From: Clostridiales bacterium
GTDB lineage: Bacteria; Bacillota; Clostridia; Oscillospirales; Oscillospiraceae
Direction of reading: 5' to 3'
NCBI GenBank assembly: GCA_012719745.1
Contig: JAAXZS010000117.1
Span: forward strand, 1-43,268
Length of the DNA: 43,268 bases
Shown: piece after piece, positions 16,053 to 24,847 of the stretch
Numbering within the stretch: the first letter of the stretch is position 1
How the letters are laid out: each line of letters starts with the position of its first letter
Translations under genes and position numbers: made by a program
Notes under the pieces: generated by a model
What the model was told of the DNA's origin: nothing
Database searches by the model: none
What the model saw: only the letters and a program-made list of their open reading frames with translations

Positions 16053-16244
16053 TCAGTTGGCAGTGTCTTCATAATTGTTGGCGTCGGCGGGATAGGTTTT
16101 GCCGCTCTCTCCCACCAGCTCGCCCTCGGCGTGGCAGCACGGGCATCGACCGAACTCCGGCTCGGTGATGGTGTCTGCCCCCGATTTGAACCGTTTCCCG
16201 CAGATCGGGCAACGGTAAAAAAGCCAGTAAACGCCCCAGCTCAT
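16053..16244 (-). CDS. Zinc-ribbon protein (63 aa)
   Basis: Small protein with two CxxC pairs: CPIC at 12-15 and CPCC at 34-37, separated by 18 residues, the layout of a treble-clef or rubredoxin-like zinc ribbon. The N-terminus is aromatic (MSWGVYWLFYR) and the C-terminus acidic. It starts one base after the BKACE stop and ends 15 bases before the dehydrogenase start, so translation is coupled within the operon. I know no assigned function for such a protein in BKACE operons; it might regulate, chaperone zinc to the zinc-dependent BKACE enzyme, or bind a partner. Confidence 0.75.
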   Translation of the reverse strand: MSWGVYWLFYRCPICGKRFKSGADTITEPEFGRCPCCHAEGELVGESGKTYPADANNYEDTAN

Positions 16245-16245
16245 A

Positions 16246-17088
16246 TTACTTGTTCAGACCCAGAATCTCTCGTGCTTCGGCGGGAGTGGCGGGCTCGTTG
16301 CCGTACTCGCGAATCACGCGTGCGGCACGCTCAACGAACTGAACGTTGCTTGCGGCCAGCTGGCCTTTGGCATACATCACGTTGTCCTCCATACCCACGC
16401 GGATATGACCGCCCAGCGCCACGGCACCGTAGAGCACCTCCATGGCGGAGTGACCCACGCCGAAGCAGCTCCACGTGGAACCGGGGCACAGGTTTTCCAT
16501 GGTTTCCTTCATGAAGAGCAGGTTCTTCAGAGAGCCGGGAATGCCATTGGCGCAGCCCATGCAGAACTGGAAGTGCAGAGGAGCCTTCAGTACGCCTTTT
16601 TTCAGATAGTAGGCGGCATTGGCAATCATACCGGGATCAAAGGCCTCAATTTCGGGCTTCACGCCCCACGCCTGCATGTTCTGACCCAGCTCCTCCAGGA
16701 ACTTGGGGTGGTTAATGAACAGGCTGGAATGCAGCCAGTTCATGCTGCCACAGTCGAAGGAGCCCATTTCGGGACGCAGCTCTTTCAGGTGTGCCTGGCG
16801 GGTCTCATCCGTGGCATTCAGATCACCGGAGGTGGTCATGTTCAGGATGATGTCGCAATCGGGATGGTTTTTGCGCAGCAGCTCCGCCGTTTCGCGGAAC
16901 TTGTCGGCGCTCATAGTGCCGTTGCCCGCGTCGTCACGCATGTGCAGATGCGCCATGGCGGCGCCAGCCTTCCAGCAGGCATATACGTCTTCGGAAATTT
17001 CGGCAGGGGTCATAGGAACGTTGGGATTGTCCTTCTTCTTGGGCCACGCACCGGTGGTGGCGACCGTAATAATGGTTTTCTTGGCCAT
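16246..17088 (-). CDS. Beta-keto acid cleavage enzyme (BKACE, DUF849 family)
   Basis: Zinc-dependent TIM-barrel enzyme of pfam05853, which condenses a beta-keto acid with acetyl-CoA and releases acetoacetyl-CoA plus an acid. 280 residues, as in Kce (3-keto-5-aminohexanoate cleavage). Zinc ligands H47 and H49 lie in HLHMRD, with E234 in RVGMEDN. Gatekeeping residues that set the substrate cannot be read confidently. The lysine-fermentation genes that accompany Kce (kamA, kamDE, kdd, kal) are absent, so a different beta-keto acid is likely. The gene is first in an operon after a clear sigma-54 promoter; AGGTG precedes the ATG at 17086-17088. Confidence 0.93.
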   Translation of the reverse strand: MAKKTIITVATTGAWPKKKDNPNVPMTPAEISEDVYACWKAGAAMAHLHMRDDAGNGTMSADKFRETAELLRKNHPDCDIILNMTTSGDLNATDETRQAHLKELRPEMGSFDCGSMNWLHSSLFINHPKFLEELGQNMQAWGVKPEIEAFDPGMIANAAYYLKKGVLKAPLHFQFCMGCANGIPGSLKNLLFMKETMENLCPGSTWSCFGVGHSAMEVLYGAVALGGHIRVGMEDNVMYAKGQLAASNVQFVERAARVIREYGNEPATPAEAREILGLNK

Positions 17089-17141
17089 AACAAAACACCT
17101 CGCGAAAAAAAGTTGGGAAGTAATCTCACTGTTTATTTACA

Positions 17142-17158
17142 TACAAATTCCGTGCCAA
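17142..17158 (-). promoter_or_regulatory. Sigma-54 (-24/-12) promoter of the BKACE operon
   Basis: Minus-strand TTGGCACGGAATTTGTA. It matches the consensus TGGCACG-N4-TTGC with GG and GT separated by ten bases; only the C of the -12 GC is T. It lies 54 bases before the BKACE start and downstream of the gene for a sigma-54 activator. Confidence 0.88.
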
Positions 17159-17246
17159 ATGGCCCCGAAAAGCAAAAAAACATTTAACATGCTGTCGGGA
17201 TAAGGAATTCGCTGATTTTTTAACAATCATGAAATACAAAAAATGG

Positions 17247-17280
17247 GGGCTATGTGTTGAAGTATTTCAACGCATAACCC
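17247..17280. promoter_or_regulatory. Upstream activator site: palindrome for sigma-54 activator
   Basis: GGGCTATGTGTTGAA, four bases, TTCAACGCATAACCC: 13 of 15 positions match as an inverted repeat. It is centred about 110 bases upstream of the -24 box, the usual distance for enhancer sites. Extra TGTTGAA half-sites occur at 17340-17346 (reverse), 17368-17374 and 17389-17395. The 312-base gap between the activator and BKACE genes holds nothing else. Confidence 0.75.
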
Positions 17281-17400
17281 TCGATTTTTACAAATTGAAA
17301 GTAATCAGCAGAAGGGGCATGACTAAAACTTGCTGTGTTTTCAACAAATTATAACAAAAAAGAATATTGTTGAAAAATATCACCTATATGTTGAATAATT

Positions 17401-18921
17401 TCACCGGGCAGGCAACCCTTTTTGGCTGTGTACCGCTTTTTCATAGCTTTGACACTTTTTAGCCAGCGTGGAATGATCTACGCCCAGTACCTTGGCAGCC
17501 TTGCGGAGAGAGCCTTCCCGGGCCAGTGTTTCCAAAATAATCTCTTTTTCGTAGGCACCGACGCGGGCACGCAGATTCAGCGTGTCAGTTTCGGGCGTCA
17601 CGGCCTCCACAGTGGGATAAAGGGCGAGGGATACATCCCGCCGGGTAATAGCGCCGCTCATATTGGTGACCACCAGCCGTTCCAACAGGTTTTCCAGTTC
17701 CCGGATATTGCCGGGCCAGTCGTAGTCCGTCAGCACCTGCATGGCGTCGCCGGTAATGACGGCAGCTTTCCCGTATTTTTCCCCGAAGCGCCGGCAAAAC
17801 TCACCAGCCAGGGCGGGGATGTCCTCCCGCCGCTCCCGCAGAGGGCGCATCATCACCGGCACCACGTTCAGCCGGTAATAGAGATCCTCCCGGAAGGTGC
17901 CCCGGCGCACCTCCTCCAACAAATCCTTGTTGGTGGAGGCAATGACCCGAATATTCAGCTTGGTGGGTTTTGTACCGCCGATACGCAACAGCTCCCGTTC
18001 CTGCAACACACGCAGCAGCTTAGGCTGGAGAGTCAGGGGCAGATCACCGATTTCGTCCAGCAGGATCACACCTGTGTCCGCCAGCTCAAAAAGTCCGGCC
18101 TTACCGGAGCTGCGCGCCCCTGTAAAGGCACCGGGGGCATAGCCGAACAGCTCCGATTCCAGCAGTTCCGACGGAATGGCGGCACAGTTCACCTTAATAA
18201 AGGGCTTGCCTTTTCGGCTGCTGTGCTGGTAGATCTCTTCGGCAATCAGCTCTTTGCCGGTGCCGGACTCGCCGGTGATGAGGACGGTCACATCCGCGCC
18301 GGACACCGACTGCACCAGCTCCATCACAGAGCGCATGGCCTTTGAACGGTACACCATGCGATGCCCGCCGGCCTGCAGTGAGCGCAGATAACTCAGCTCC
18401 TCGTTGGCGCGCTCCGACTCCTGTGCCATGGACAACAGCTGCTGCTCCATCCGCTTAAGCTCCGGAAAATCCCGGGTGTTGGTAACCACCAGACGGATGT
18501 TTCCCTGCCGGTCAAAAACGGGGGTGCCCGTCACCAACACTTCCTTGTCAAGACCCTTGATCAGAGCCACCGAGTTGACCTGTTCCCGCCGCTTAAGTAC
18601 CTGCGCGGTGACGGAGCCGCGATAGAGCACGCCCTCGGCCTCAATATCGGCCACCCGGCGCCCCAGTATCTGCTCGGGACGGATACCGGTGGTGCGGGTG
18701 TAGGCCTTGTTGATGAAGATGACCCGGCCTTCCCCGTCAGTGATGTGGATGCCGTCATAGAGGTTATCGCAGATTTCCCGAAAATCGTAGTAGCCGTCCT
18801 GAAAGTCCGACAGCAGCCGCGCTACCTTGGCCAGTTGGTTTGTCTGATCGGTGTCGGCGATGATCCGCCGCAGTCCGGTCAGTTCCTGGGACAGTTCGCT
18901 CAGTACCTGTTCTTCAATCAT
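17401..18921 (-). CDS. Sigma-54-dependent transcription activator with PAS domain
   Basis: Enhancer-binding protein that activates the -24/-12 promoter of the operon directly downstream. The N-terminal coiled region (1-48) leads to a PAS domain (about 50-155: [19 protein letters not shown]) and a linking helix. The AAA+ domain has Walker A GESGTGKE (217-224), the sigma-54 contact GAFTGA (264-269) and Walker B LLDEIGD (287-293). A C-terminal Fis/TyrR-type helix-turn-helix (about 465-490: [19 protein letters not shown]) reads the site. The PAS domain probably senses a small ligand, plausibly the pathway substrate. It lies 31 bases after the AEC transporter gene and probably shares its transcript. 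Confidence 0.93.
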   Translation of the reverse strand: MIEEQVLSELSQELTGLRRIIADTDQTNQLAKVARLLSDFQDGYYDFREICDNLYDGIHITDGEGRVIFINKAYTRTTGIRPEQILGRRVADIEAEGVLYRGSVTAQVLKRREQVNSVALIKGLDKEVLVTGTPVFDRQGNIRLVVTNTRDFPELKRMEQQLLSMAQESERANEELSYLRSLQAGGHRMVYRSKAMRSVMELVQSVSGADVTVLITGESGTGKELIAEEIYQHSSRKGKPFIKVNCAAIPSELLESELFGYAPGAFTGARSSGKAGLFELADTGVILLDEIGDLPLTLQPKLLRVLQERELLRIGGTKPTKLNIRVIASTNKDLLEEVRRGTFREDLYYRLNVVPVMMRPLRERREDIPALAGEFCRRFGEKYGKAAVITGDAMQVLTDYDWPGNIRELENLLERLVVTNMSGAITRRDVSLALYPTVEAVTPETDTLNLRARVGAYEKEIILETLAREGSLRKAAKVLGVDHSTLAKKCQSYEKAVHSQKGLPAR

Positions 18922-18952
18922 TGTTTTTCACCCACCTTCCGTCTGTTTTCTT

Positions 18953-19951
18953 TTATATCAGTCCTGTTGTCCGCAGCAGATAGGCCAACAGAAACAGCGT
19001 TACCATACTGAGAATGCTGGACCAGACCACCAGCTGGTTAGCCAGCTGCTCATCCCCACCAATCTCCTGCACCATAACGGCGCTGGAAATGGCCACCGGG
19101 GAGGCAAAGAGCGCGATCAATCCGGCCAGCTCGCCGCCGGTCAGTCCCAGAGGAACCCGCAGAAGGATAGCCAGTCCCAATCCGAAGATGGGAGAAACAA
19201 TCAGACGCAGCACTGTGCCCAATGCCACCTTGCCTGCCAGATTACCGGCAGCTTTCAGATCAAAGCGGGCGCCCAGCGCAATGAGCATCAGAGGCGACGC
19301 AATCTGCGACAGAGACTCCAACAGCTTATCCAGAATGGTAAACCGGGAAAAGCAGGCCTGCCATAGGGTGGTAATCCCCGGCACCGACTGCCGGACAAAA
19401 ACCACCAGAAGACCTGCGGCGATGCCGATAATCAGCGGATTTTTGACGACATCCAGCAGCAGCTTTTTCCCGGACAGGGTTTCCCGCTTTCCGGAATACA
19501 GGGTCAGCACCACAACAGCCAGCACGTTGAATATGGGCACAAAAATGGCGGAGGCTACGGAAGCCACAGCAACCGCCTCCGCTCCGCCCAGCGCCTGACT
19601 GAGCACAATGCCAATGATGGCTTGATTGGAGCGAAAAGATGACTGCAAAATGACACCTTTTTGACGCGGATCACGAATGAGAAAGTGAGACGCCAGATAA
19701 CCCACCGCCAGACACAGCAAAAATCCGACCAGGCAGCACAGCATCAAAAGCCAGTTGACATCGGAGAGCGCGTGAATGGACAGCATATTTGTAAAAAGCT
19801 GCACCGGCAGAAAAAGATGAAAACACAGACGGTTCAACAGCGTAAAAAATGAATCGCTGCCAAACCCCATATGACGCACGAAATAGCCCAGCGCGATGAG
19901 CAGCATAATGGGCATGACGGCGTTGAACGCGTAAAAGAAGGTATTCGTCAT
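18953..19951 (-). CDS. AEC-family permease (auxin efflux carrier/malonate type)
   Basis: Membrane transporter of pfam03547 with about ten hydrophobic helices in two halves of five; 332 residues is normal. Characterised bacterial members move malonate, malate or other organic acids. Charged residues are few and cluster at the loops (KRETLSGKK near 180). It precedes the sigma-54 activator gene by 31 bases on the same strand, so I infer it is part of the same control unit and may move a related carboxylate. A sigma-A promoter TTGCAT-17-TATAAT precedes it. Confidence 0.88.
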   Translation of the reverse strand: MTNTFFYAFNAVMPIMLLIALGYFVRHMGFGSDSFFTLLNRLCFHLFLPVQLFTNMLSIHALSDVNWLLMLCCLVGFLLCLAVGYLASHFLIRDPRQKGVILQSSFRSNQAIIGIVLSQALGGAEAVAVASVASAIFVPIFNVLAVVVLTLYSGKRETLSGKKLLLDVVKNPLIIGIAAGLLVVFVRQSVPGITTLWQACFSRFTILDKLLESLSQIASPLMLIALGARFDLKAAGNLAGKVALGTVLRLIVSPIFGLGLAILLRVPLGLTGGELAGLIALFASPVAISSAVMVQEIGGDEQLANQLVVWSSILSMVTLFLLAYLLRTTGLI

Positions 19952-19979
19952 AAAAGCCTCGATTTGTTAAAGTTTTTCC

Positions 19980-20008
19980 ATTATAGACTCTTTTCCCCCG
20001 GGATGCAA
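19980..20008 (-). promoter_or_regulatory. Sigma-A promoter of the AEC-activator operon
   Basis: TTGCAT (20003-20008), 17 bases, TATAAT (19980-19985) on the minus strand, 28 bases before the start codon. The activator is therefore made by the housekeeping polymerase. Confidence 0.75.
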
Positions 20009-20043
20009 CGCTTCCTGCCGTATAGCGCCGTGGGGGGGCAGAT

Positions 20044-20907
20044 TCAATCGGCCTCCCAGGTGAAGCCGGCGCCGGTGGGCACATAGGATGGCACAAGGCG
20101 GGAAAAAGCCTCCGTTCCCTCCGGACCGGTGCAGTGACACACACCCGCGCAGGCGAGGGAGCTGCGGGCAAAATAGGCGGCTGTTTCCTCAATGCGCCGA
20201 GTATCGGGTGGAACCAGATGGGTGCCGCCAAAAACCGCACAGACCGGTTCGCCGGGAAAACGCTGCTTTACAGTTTCCAGAATATTCATGATGCCGTTGT
20301 GGGCGCAGCCGGTAAGCACCACAAGACCTTTTTTCGTTCTGACTACGCAGACCTGTTCATCCCGAAAGGTATCCCGCACCATTTGGCCCGCCGCATCCTC
20401 CATCACCGAGGAGGGATGCACCGATTCAATTCCCGTTGGAACAGGGAAATTACCCAGCAAATAGACGTCGTCGCCCAGGGGGAAGACATCAGCGCTAAGG
20501 AGGCGAAAGCCGGTGATCCGCTGCTGAAAGAAAAAAGAGCTGTCCATGGGCGGCCCTACCAGCTCCAGCGTGTTTTCATAGGTGGGCTGGGTGACGGGAT
20601 CAGCGCTGTGATCCCACCATTTGCGCCGGAAAAAGCCGGCATGGGCATAGACCGGGCAGGCGGGCCGCAGTTCTCCGGCCAGGCGCACAAAGCCGCCGCA
20701 GTGATCCCGGTGGTTATGGCTGAAGGCAATGGCGGTCAGTGCGTGAAGGTCAATGCCCAGAGCCCGGGCATTATCAAGACAGCCCCCATAGCATCCGGCA
20801 TCAAACAGCAGCCGGGTGCCGCCCTGCTCCAGATAGACGGACAGACCGTATTCCGCCGACAGAGGGGGGATCAGCGAACAATTTTCGGAAAGAACAGTCA
20901 GCTTCAT
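20044..20907 (-). CDS. Metallo-beta-lactamase-fold hydrolase (COG1237-like)
   Basis: 287-residue MBL-fold enzyme with the metal-binding motif SHNHRDH at 63-69 (H64, H66, D68, H69) and a second site GCAHNG (around 201-206), then GGTHL. The C-terminal GVCHCTGPEGTEAF motif, with a conserved histidine, marks the COG1237 group, annotated as 7,8-dihydropterin-6-yl-methyl-4-(beta-D-ribofuranosyl)aminobenzene 5'-phosphate synthase-like. The real substrate is unknown. It lies alone between the AEC gene and the ABC operon, with its own start at 20907 preceded by AAAGGAG. Confidence 0.88.
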   Translation of the reverse strand: MKLTVLSENCSLIPPLSAEYGLSVYLEQGGTRLLFDAGCYGGCLDNARALGIDLHALTAIAFSHNHRDHCGGFVRLAGELRPACPVYAHAGFFRRKWWDHSADPVTQPTYENTLELVGPPMDSSFFFQQRITGFRLLSADVFPLGDDVYLLGNFPVPTGIESVHPSSVMEDAAGQMVRDTFRDEQVCVVRTKKGLVVLTGCAHNGIMNILETVKQRFPGEPVCAVFGGTHLVPPDTRRIEETAAYFARSSLACAGVCHCTGPEGTEAFSRLVPSYVPTGAGFTWEAD

Positions 20908-20969
20908 GAAAAAGTCTCCTTTGCTGGTACTGATGGTAGTATACAGGATCTGTTAAGATTTTTCCAGTA

Positions 20970-21014
20970 AATAAAACAAGACAGGAGAGACGCCGAATAT
21001 CGGCGTCCCTCCTG
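20970..21014 (-). terminator. Terminator of the ade-ABC transporter operon
   Basis: Minus-strand stem CAGGAGGGACGCCG / CGGCGTCTCTCCTG (20982-21014) with TTGTTTTATTT following, 18 bases after the binding-protein stop. Confidence 0.8.
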
Positions 21015-21031
21015 CGGCGAAGTGAAAAAAA

Positions 21032-22126
21032 TTACTGAACGTTGACCGTGCGCTGGAAGGTGTCGATCCAGCCGGTCTTGGCGGTGGCAATATAGCTTTC
21101 GTCAAATTCCTTCAGCGCCTTGATGGCGTCTTCCCCAAAGGCCAGGTAGGTCTTCAGCTCATCGGCCATGGTGGCGTTCTTATTGACAGGAGCCTCGTTG
21201 AGAGTGGAAGCAATCTTGTTCTGGGTATCGTTGGAGATCAGATATTCCACAAACAGCTGAGCAAGCTCGGAATTCTTGCAGCCCTTCACCACGTTGACAG
21301 AGGCGGGAGCAGCGAAGGAACCTTCGGCGGCGTCCACCCAGGCCATGTTAAGGCCGCTCTTGGTGAGGCCGGGCATGTTGATGTCCATGAAAACGGCAAT
21401 GTTGGCTTCGCCCGTGGTAAAGGCGGTAACCACATCGGAGGAAGTGCTGTACCACAGATCAATGTTGTCCTTCTTTTCCTGCATCAGCGTCATGGCGGCG
21501 GATACGTCCTCCTGGCTGCCACCCATGGCCTCGGCCATGGCTACCAGCATGTAGGGGCCGGCGGTGGAGGTCATGTCGGGCAGAGCGACCATGCCGGCAT
21601 ACTTGTCGTCAAACAGATCCTGATAGGAGGTGGGGGTGGGCAGACCGGCGTTTTTCAGCGCGTCCACATTGTACATAATGCCGTAACGGCACACGGAGTA
21701 GCAGGGGCCGTAGCCGTCGGCGTTGACGGCAAAATCATAGAGATTGCCAAGATCCGTCACAACGGAGGTGTCAATCTTCTCAAAAAGACCGGCCTGGTTG
21801 CCGGTTTCGGCAAAGCTCTTGGTCAAAAGCGCCACATCGGCAGTGGGAGCGTCCTTTTCGGCCATCAGCTTGTTGAGACGGTCGCCGTTGCCGCTGGTGG
21901 GGTCAACAACGATGGTGCAGTTGTAGGTCTTCTCGAAGTCCTCGGCAAGGCTCTTCAGACCGGCTTCCGCCCAGCCCCAAGTGGCAACCACCAGCTCGGC
22001 GCCGCCGAAATCCTTGTTGCTGCCAGAATTGGTGCCGGTGTCCGTATTGCCGGTTTTTCCGCAGGCGGTGAGCCCCAGAAGTACGGCGGCTGTCAAAGCC
22101 AGAGCCATTAAACGTTTTTTCATCAT
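21032..22126 (-). CDS. potD: ABC transporter substrate-binding lipoprotein (PotD-like)
   Basis: Extracellular solute-binding protein of the spermidine/putrescine/iron type. Start taken at the ATG 22124-22126, ten bases after GGAGG; a GTG at 22130-22132 is in frame but only four bases from that site. Lipobox LTAC around residue 20 follows a hydrophobic signal. The mature protein opens LVVATWGWAEAGLKSLAEDFEKTY-like, the classic fold of type 2 binding proteins. The conserved polyamine-binding residues are not clearly present, so the ligand may be an anion, metal complex or another cation. Last in the ade-permease-permease-ATPase operon, its start overlapping the ATPase gene end region. Confidence 0.9.
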   Translation of the reverse strand: MMKKRLMALALTAAVLLGLTACGKTGNTDTGTNSGSNKDFGGAELVVATWGWAEAGLKSLAEDFEKTYNCTIVVDPTSGNGDRLNKLMAEKDAPTADVALLTKSFAETGNQAGLFEKIDTSVVTDLGNLYDFAVNADGYGPCYSVCRYGIMYNVDALKNAGLPTPTSYQDLFDDKYAGMVALPDMTSTAGPYMLVAMAEAMGGSQEDVSAAMTLMQEKKDNIDLWYSTSSDVVTAFTTGEANIAVFMDINMPGLTKSGLNMAWVDAAEGSFAAPASVNVVKGCKNSELAQLFVEYLISNDTQNKIASTLNEAPVNKNATMADELKTYLAFGEDAIKALKEFDESYIATAKTGWIDTFQRTVNVQ

Positions 22127-22128
22127 GT

Positions 22129-23205
22129 TCACTGTTCCTCCATAGTATTTTTATATACACAGATCCGATTGGCGGGAAAATGTACCAGAACATGATTCCC
22201 GTTTTCCTTCTCCGTATAATCACTGACGGCGGGATACACCATCTCGTCAAAGCATCCCTTGACCTCAAGACGGGTGGCGTGGCCCCGATAGGTGGCGCTT
22301 TGTACAACGCCGGACACTGTGTTTTCGCCCGGTTCATCGGTGAGACAAATATTTTCCGAGCGGATGGTCAGCGTACAGGGTGTACCGCTGTCAAGACCCG
22401 CGGCAGCCGCTTCCGGCACAAAAAGCGTGTGCCCGCTGCACACAACCGGCCGTTTCCTGTTTTCGGGAAGGCCGATGGTGCCGTGAATAAAGGTAGAAAA
22501 GCCCATAAAATCCGCCACAAAGGCGCTGGCGGGCCGGTCAAAGATCTCCTGGGGAGAGCCAATCTGCAAAATGCGGCCCGCGTTCATGACGATGACCCGG
22601 TCGGCCAGAGATACGGCCTCCTCGTGATCGTGGGTCACAATGATGGTGGTGATGCCCAGCTCCGTTTGAATGCGTTTGATCTCCACCTGCATCTCCACCC
22701 GGAGCGTGGCATCCAGGTTGGAAAGAGGCTCGTCCAGAAGTAAAATGGAGGGTCGGGTTACCAGCGCCCGGGCCAGCGCCACACGCTGCTGCTGCCCGCC
22801 GGAAAGCTCCCGGGGATAGCGCTTGTCAAAGCCGGTCAGCTTCACAAGACCCAGAATACTCTCCACACGCTCCTTGATCTCGTTCTTGGGAAGCTTTTGC
22901 AGCTTCAGGCCGAAGGCCACGTTTTCAAAGACGGTCATGTGGGGGAAAAGGGCGTAATTCTGAAAAAAGATGCCGATGTTGCGCTTATAGGGGGGGATTT
23001 TCGCGACATCCTTTCCGCTTACCAGAATGGAGCCTGAAAAGGGCTCCGTAAAACCGGCGATCATCCGCAGGGTGGTGGTTTTACCGCAGCCGCTGCCGCC
23101 CAGCAGGGCGATCATCTCCCCCTCCGCCACGGAAATGTTCATATTGTCCACAGCGGTGAAGTCGCCGAATTTCTTGGTCAGATTTTTTAATTCCAAAGTA
23201 GCCAT
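22129..23205 (-). CDS. potA: ABC transporter ATP-binding protein (PotA-like)
   Basis: ATPase of the binding-protein-dependent importer. Walker A LLGGSGCGKTT at about 34-44, Q loop FFQNYALFPH, signature LSGGQQQRVALARAL, Walker B LLLDEPLSNLD and switch histidine in VTHDHEE. A C-terminal TOBE-like regulatory domain (about 240-355) completes the 358 residues, normal for PotA/MalK-type proteins. It starts 18 bases after the second permease gene. Sequence detail GGSGCGKTT is typical of the polyamine/iron branch. Confidence 0.95.
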   Translation of the reverse strand: MATLELKNLTKKFGDFTAVDNMNISVAEGEMIALLGGSGCGKTTTLRMIAGFTEPFSGSILVSGKDVAKIPPYKRNIGIFFQNYALFPHMTVFENVAFGLKLQKLPKNEIKERVESILGLVKLTGFDKRYPRELSGGQQQRVALARALVTRPSILLLDEPLSNLDATLRVEMQVEIKRIQTELGITTIIVTHDHEEAVSLADRVIVMNAGRILQIGSPQEIFDRPASAFVADFMGFSTFIHGTIGLPENRKRPVVCSGHTLFVPEAAAAGLDSGTPCTLTIRSENICLTDEPGENTVSGVVQSATYRGHATRLEVKGCFDEMVYPAVSDYTEKENGNHVLVHFPANRICVYKNTMEEQ

Positions 23206-23223
23206 GTCAGTCTGCCTTTCTGC

Positions 23224-24018
23224 TTATTTCACAAACATGTCCAACCCAATAAACTTTTCCATCAGGACAATGAGAATGAGAGAGCCCAGAATCAAAAGGG
23301 TGGAAATAGCCGCCAGCGTGGGGTCAAAGGTCAGCTCCATGTAGTTCATGATGCGGATGGGAAGGGTAATGAACCGGGGGGTGGAGAGCAAACTGCTCAG
23401 CGCCACCTCATCAAAGGAGTAGAGGAAGGCCAGCAGTGCCCCCGCCAAAACGCCGGGCTTGGCCAGCGGAATGGGGATCTTGAAGAAAACCTGCACGGGA
23501 TTGGCACCCAGCGAGGTGGCCGCGTCCTCCAGCGTCCAGTTGAAAACGTGGAGCACCGACACGGTGTTGCGCACGATATAGGGCAAAATAATCACAAAAT
23601 GGCCGATGAACAGGCGCAGCATACCGGGCACGCCGCCGATCTGGCTGTAAATTTGCAGCAGCACAAAGGCGAAGGCCACGCTGGGCACATACATGGGGGA
23701 GGTGAAATAGTTCAAAAGCGCATTTTTGCCTTTGAAATCATACCGGCAGATGGAAAGCGCCGCCGTCACACCCAGCAGCACATCCAGCGCCGTGGCCAGC
23801 AGGCCGATCTTCAGGCTGTTGCCCAGACCCTCCATGAAATGGGTGGAGGAGTGAAAAATATTGGCGTACCACGCAAGGGAAAAACCCTTGGGCGGGAAGG
23901 TTACCACTGCCGTAGGGGTAAAGGAGGCGATGACGATCACCACCAGTGGCGCCAGCAGGAAGATCATGACCAGCACGGCAATGAGACAACTGAACCAGCC
24001 GGTTCTCTTTTCACGCAT
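23224..24018 (-). CDS. potC: ABC transporter permease (PotC-like)
   Basis: Integral membrane subunit with six predicted helices, 264 residues. The ATPase-contact EAA loop is EDAATSLGANPVQVFFKIPIP (quoted in part: DAATSLGANPVQVF) about residue 173. It overlaps the upstream permease gene by eight bases, so translation is coupled. It pairs with PotB-like and PotA-like subunits encoded on either side; the substrate cannot be named. Confidence 0.93.
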   Translation of the reverse strand: MREKRTGWFSCLIAVLVMIFLLAPLVVIVIASFTPTAVVTFPPKGFSLAWYANIFHSSTHFMEGLGNSLKIGLLATALDVLLGVTAALSICRYDFKGKNALLNYFTSPMYVPSVAFAFVLLQIYSQIGGVPGMLRLFIGHFVIILPYIVRNTVSVLHVFNWTLEDAATSLGANPVQVFFKIPIPLAKPGVLAGALLAFLYSFDEVALSSLLSTPRFITLPIRIMNYMELTFDPTLAAISTLLILGSLILIVLMEKFIGLDMFVK

Positions 24019-24847
24019 TTTTACCGCCTCCCATCCGTTTCATATAGCCGGAGGTGGACAGAACCACCGCCACCTGTACCGCCAGTATGGTCAAAAGCAG
24101 AATATAACTGATGGCGGAGGCGGCGCCCCAGTTGAAGTTTACGTTGATCTCCTGCACCACCATGGTGGCCATCATGCGGAACTTGGAGCCGCCCAGCAGT
24201 TTGGGCGTCACATAGGAGGTCATGCTCATGGTGAAAACCAGCACGCAGCCGGAAATGATGCCGGGCATACTCAGGGGAAAGACCACCTTGGTGAAGGTCT
24301 TGGCGGGACTTGCCCCCAGACTGTAGGCCGCGTATTCCACGTTGGGATCAATGCTTTGCAGCACGCCCACAAGGGACAAAATCATATAGGGGATCAGCAG
24401 GTGGATCATGCCGATGACCACCGCCGCCTCAGTATTGAGAATTTTCAGCGGCTGTGAGAGGAGGCCGATACCCTGCAAAAACTGATTAAGAATTCCGTTG
24501 GTGCCCAGAATGACCATCCAGCCGTAGGAACGTACCACCGCACTGACCAGAAAGGGAAACAAGATGACGATCATCATCACGTTTTTCAGCTTGGAACGGG
24601 TGCGGGCAATGAAGTAGGCGGCGGGATACCCCAGCAGCAGGGAGATCAGGGTGGAAATCAGGGAAACACGAACGGTGGTCCACAAAATGTTCAAATAGAA
24701 AGGGTCAGTAAAAAATTTGGTGAAATCGGCAAACCCGTTTACCAGCAGTGTCTTGATGAGTATGTACACCATGGGAATCAGAAAGAAAACAAGAAGGGCC
24801 AGCACCGTGGGCAGCGCCAATAAAAATGCCCGGCGTTTACGTTCCAT
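24011..24847 (-). CDS. potB: ABC transporter permease (PotB-like)
   Basis: Membrane subunit of the same importer: 278 residues, about six helices, EAA loop YAAYSLGASPAKTFTKVV around residue 172. The ATG starts immediately after the adenine deaminase stop (TAAATG), with AGGAGG inside that gene's end, so the two are translationally linked. The first residues MERKRRAF are basic, consistent with an internal N-terminus. Confidence 0.93.
   Translation of the reverse strand: MERKRRAFLLALPTVLALLVFFLIPMVYILIKTLLVNGFADFTKFFTDPFYLNILWTTVRVSLISTLISLLLGYPAAYFIARTRSKLKNVMMIVILFPFLVSAVVRSYGWMVILGTNGILNQFLQGIGLLSQPLKILNTEAAVVIGMIHLLIPYMILSLVGVLQSIDPNVEYAAYSLGASPAKTFTKVVFPLSMPGIISGCVLVFTMSMTSYVTPKLLGGSKFRMMATMVVQEINVNFNWGAASAISYILLLTILAVQVAVVLSTSGYMKRMGGGKNA

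Noticed and set aside
14718-16514. 598-codon plus-strand open frame over the transporter, dehydrogenase and BKACE genes
   Set aside because: Spans three real minus-strand genes and shows no domain of its own.
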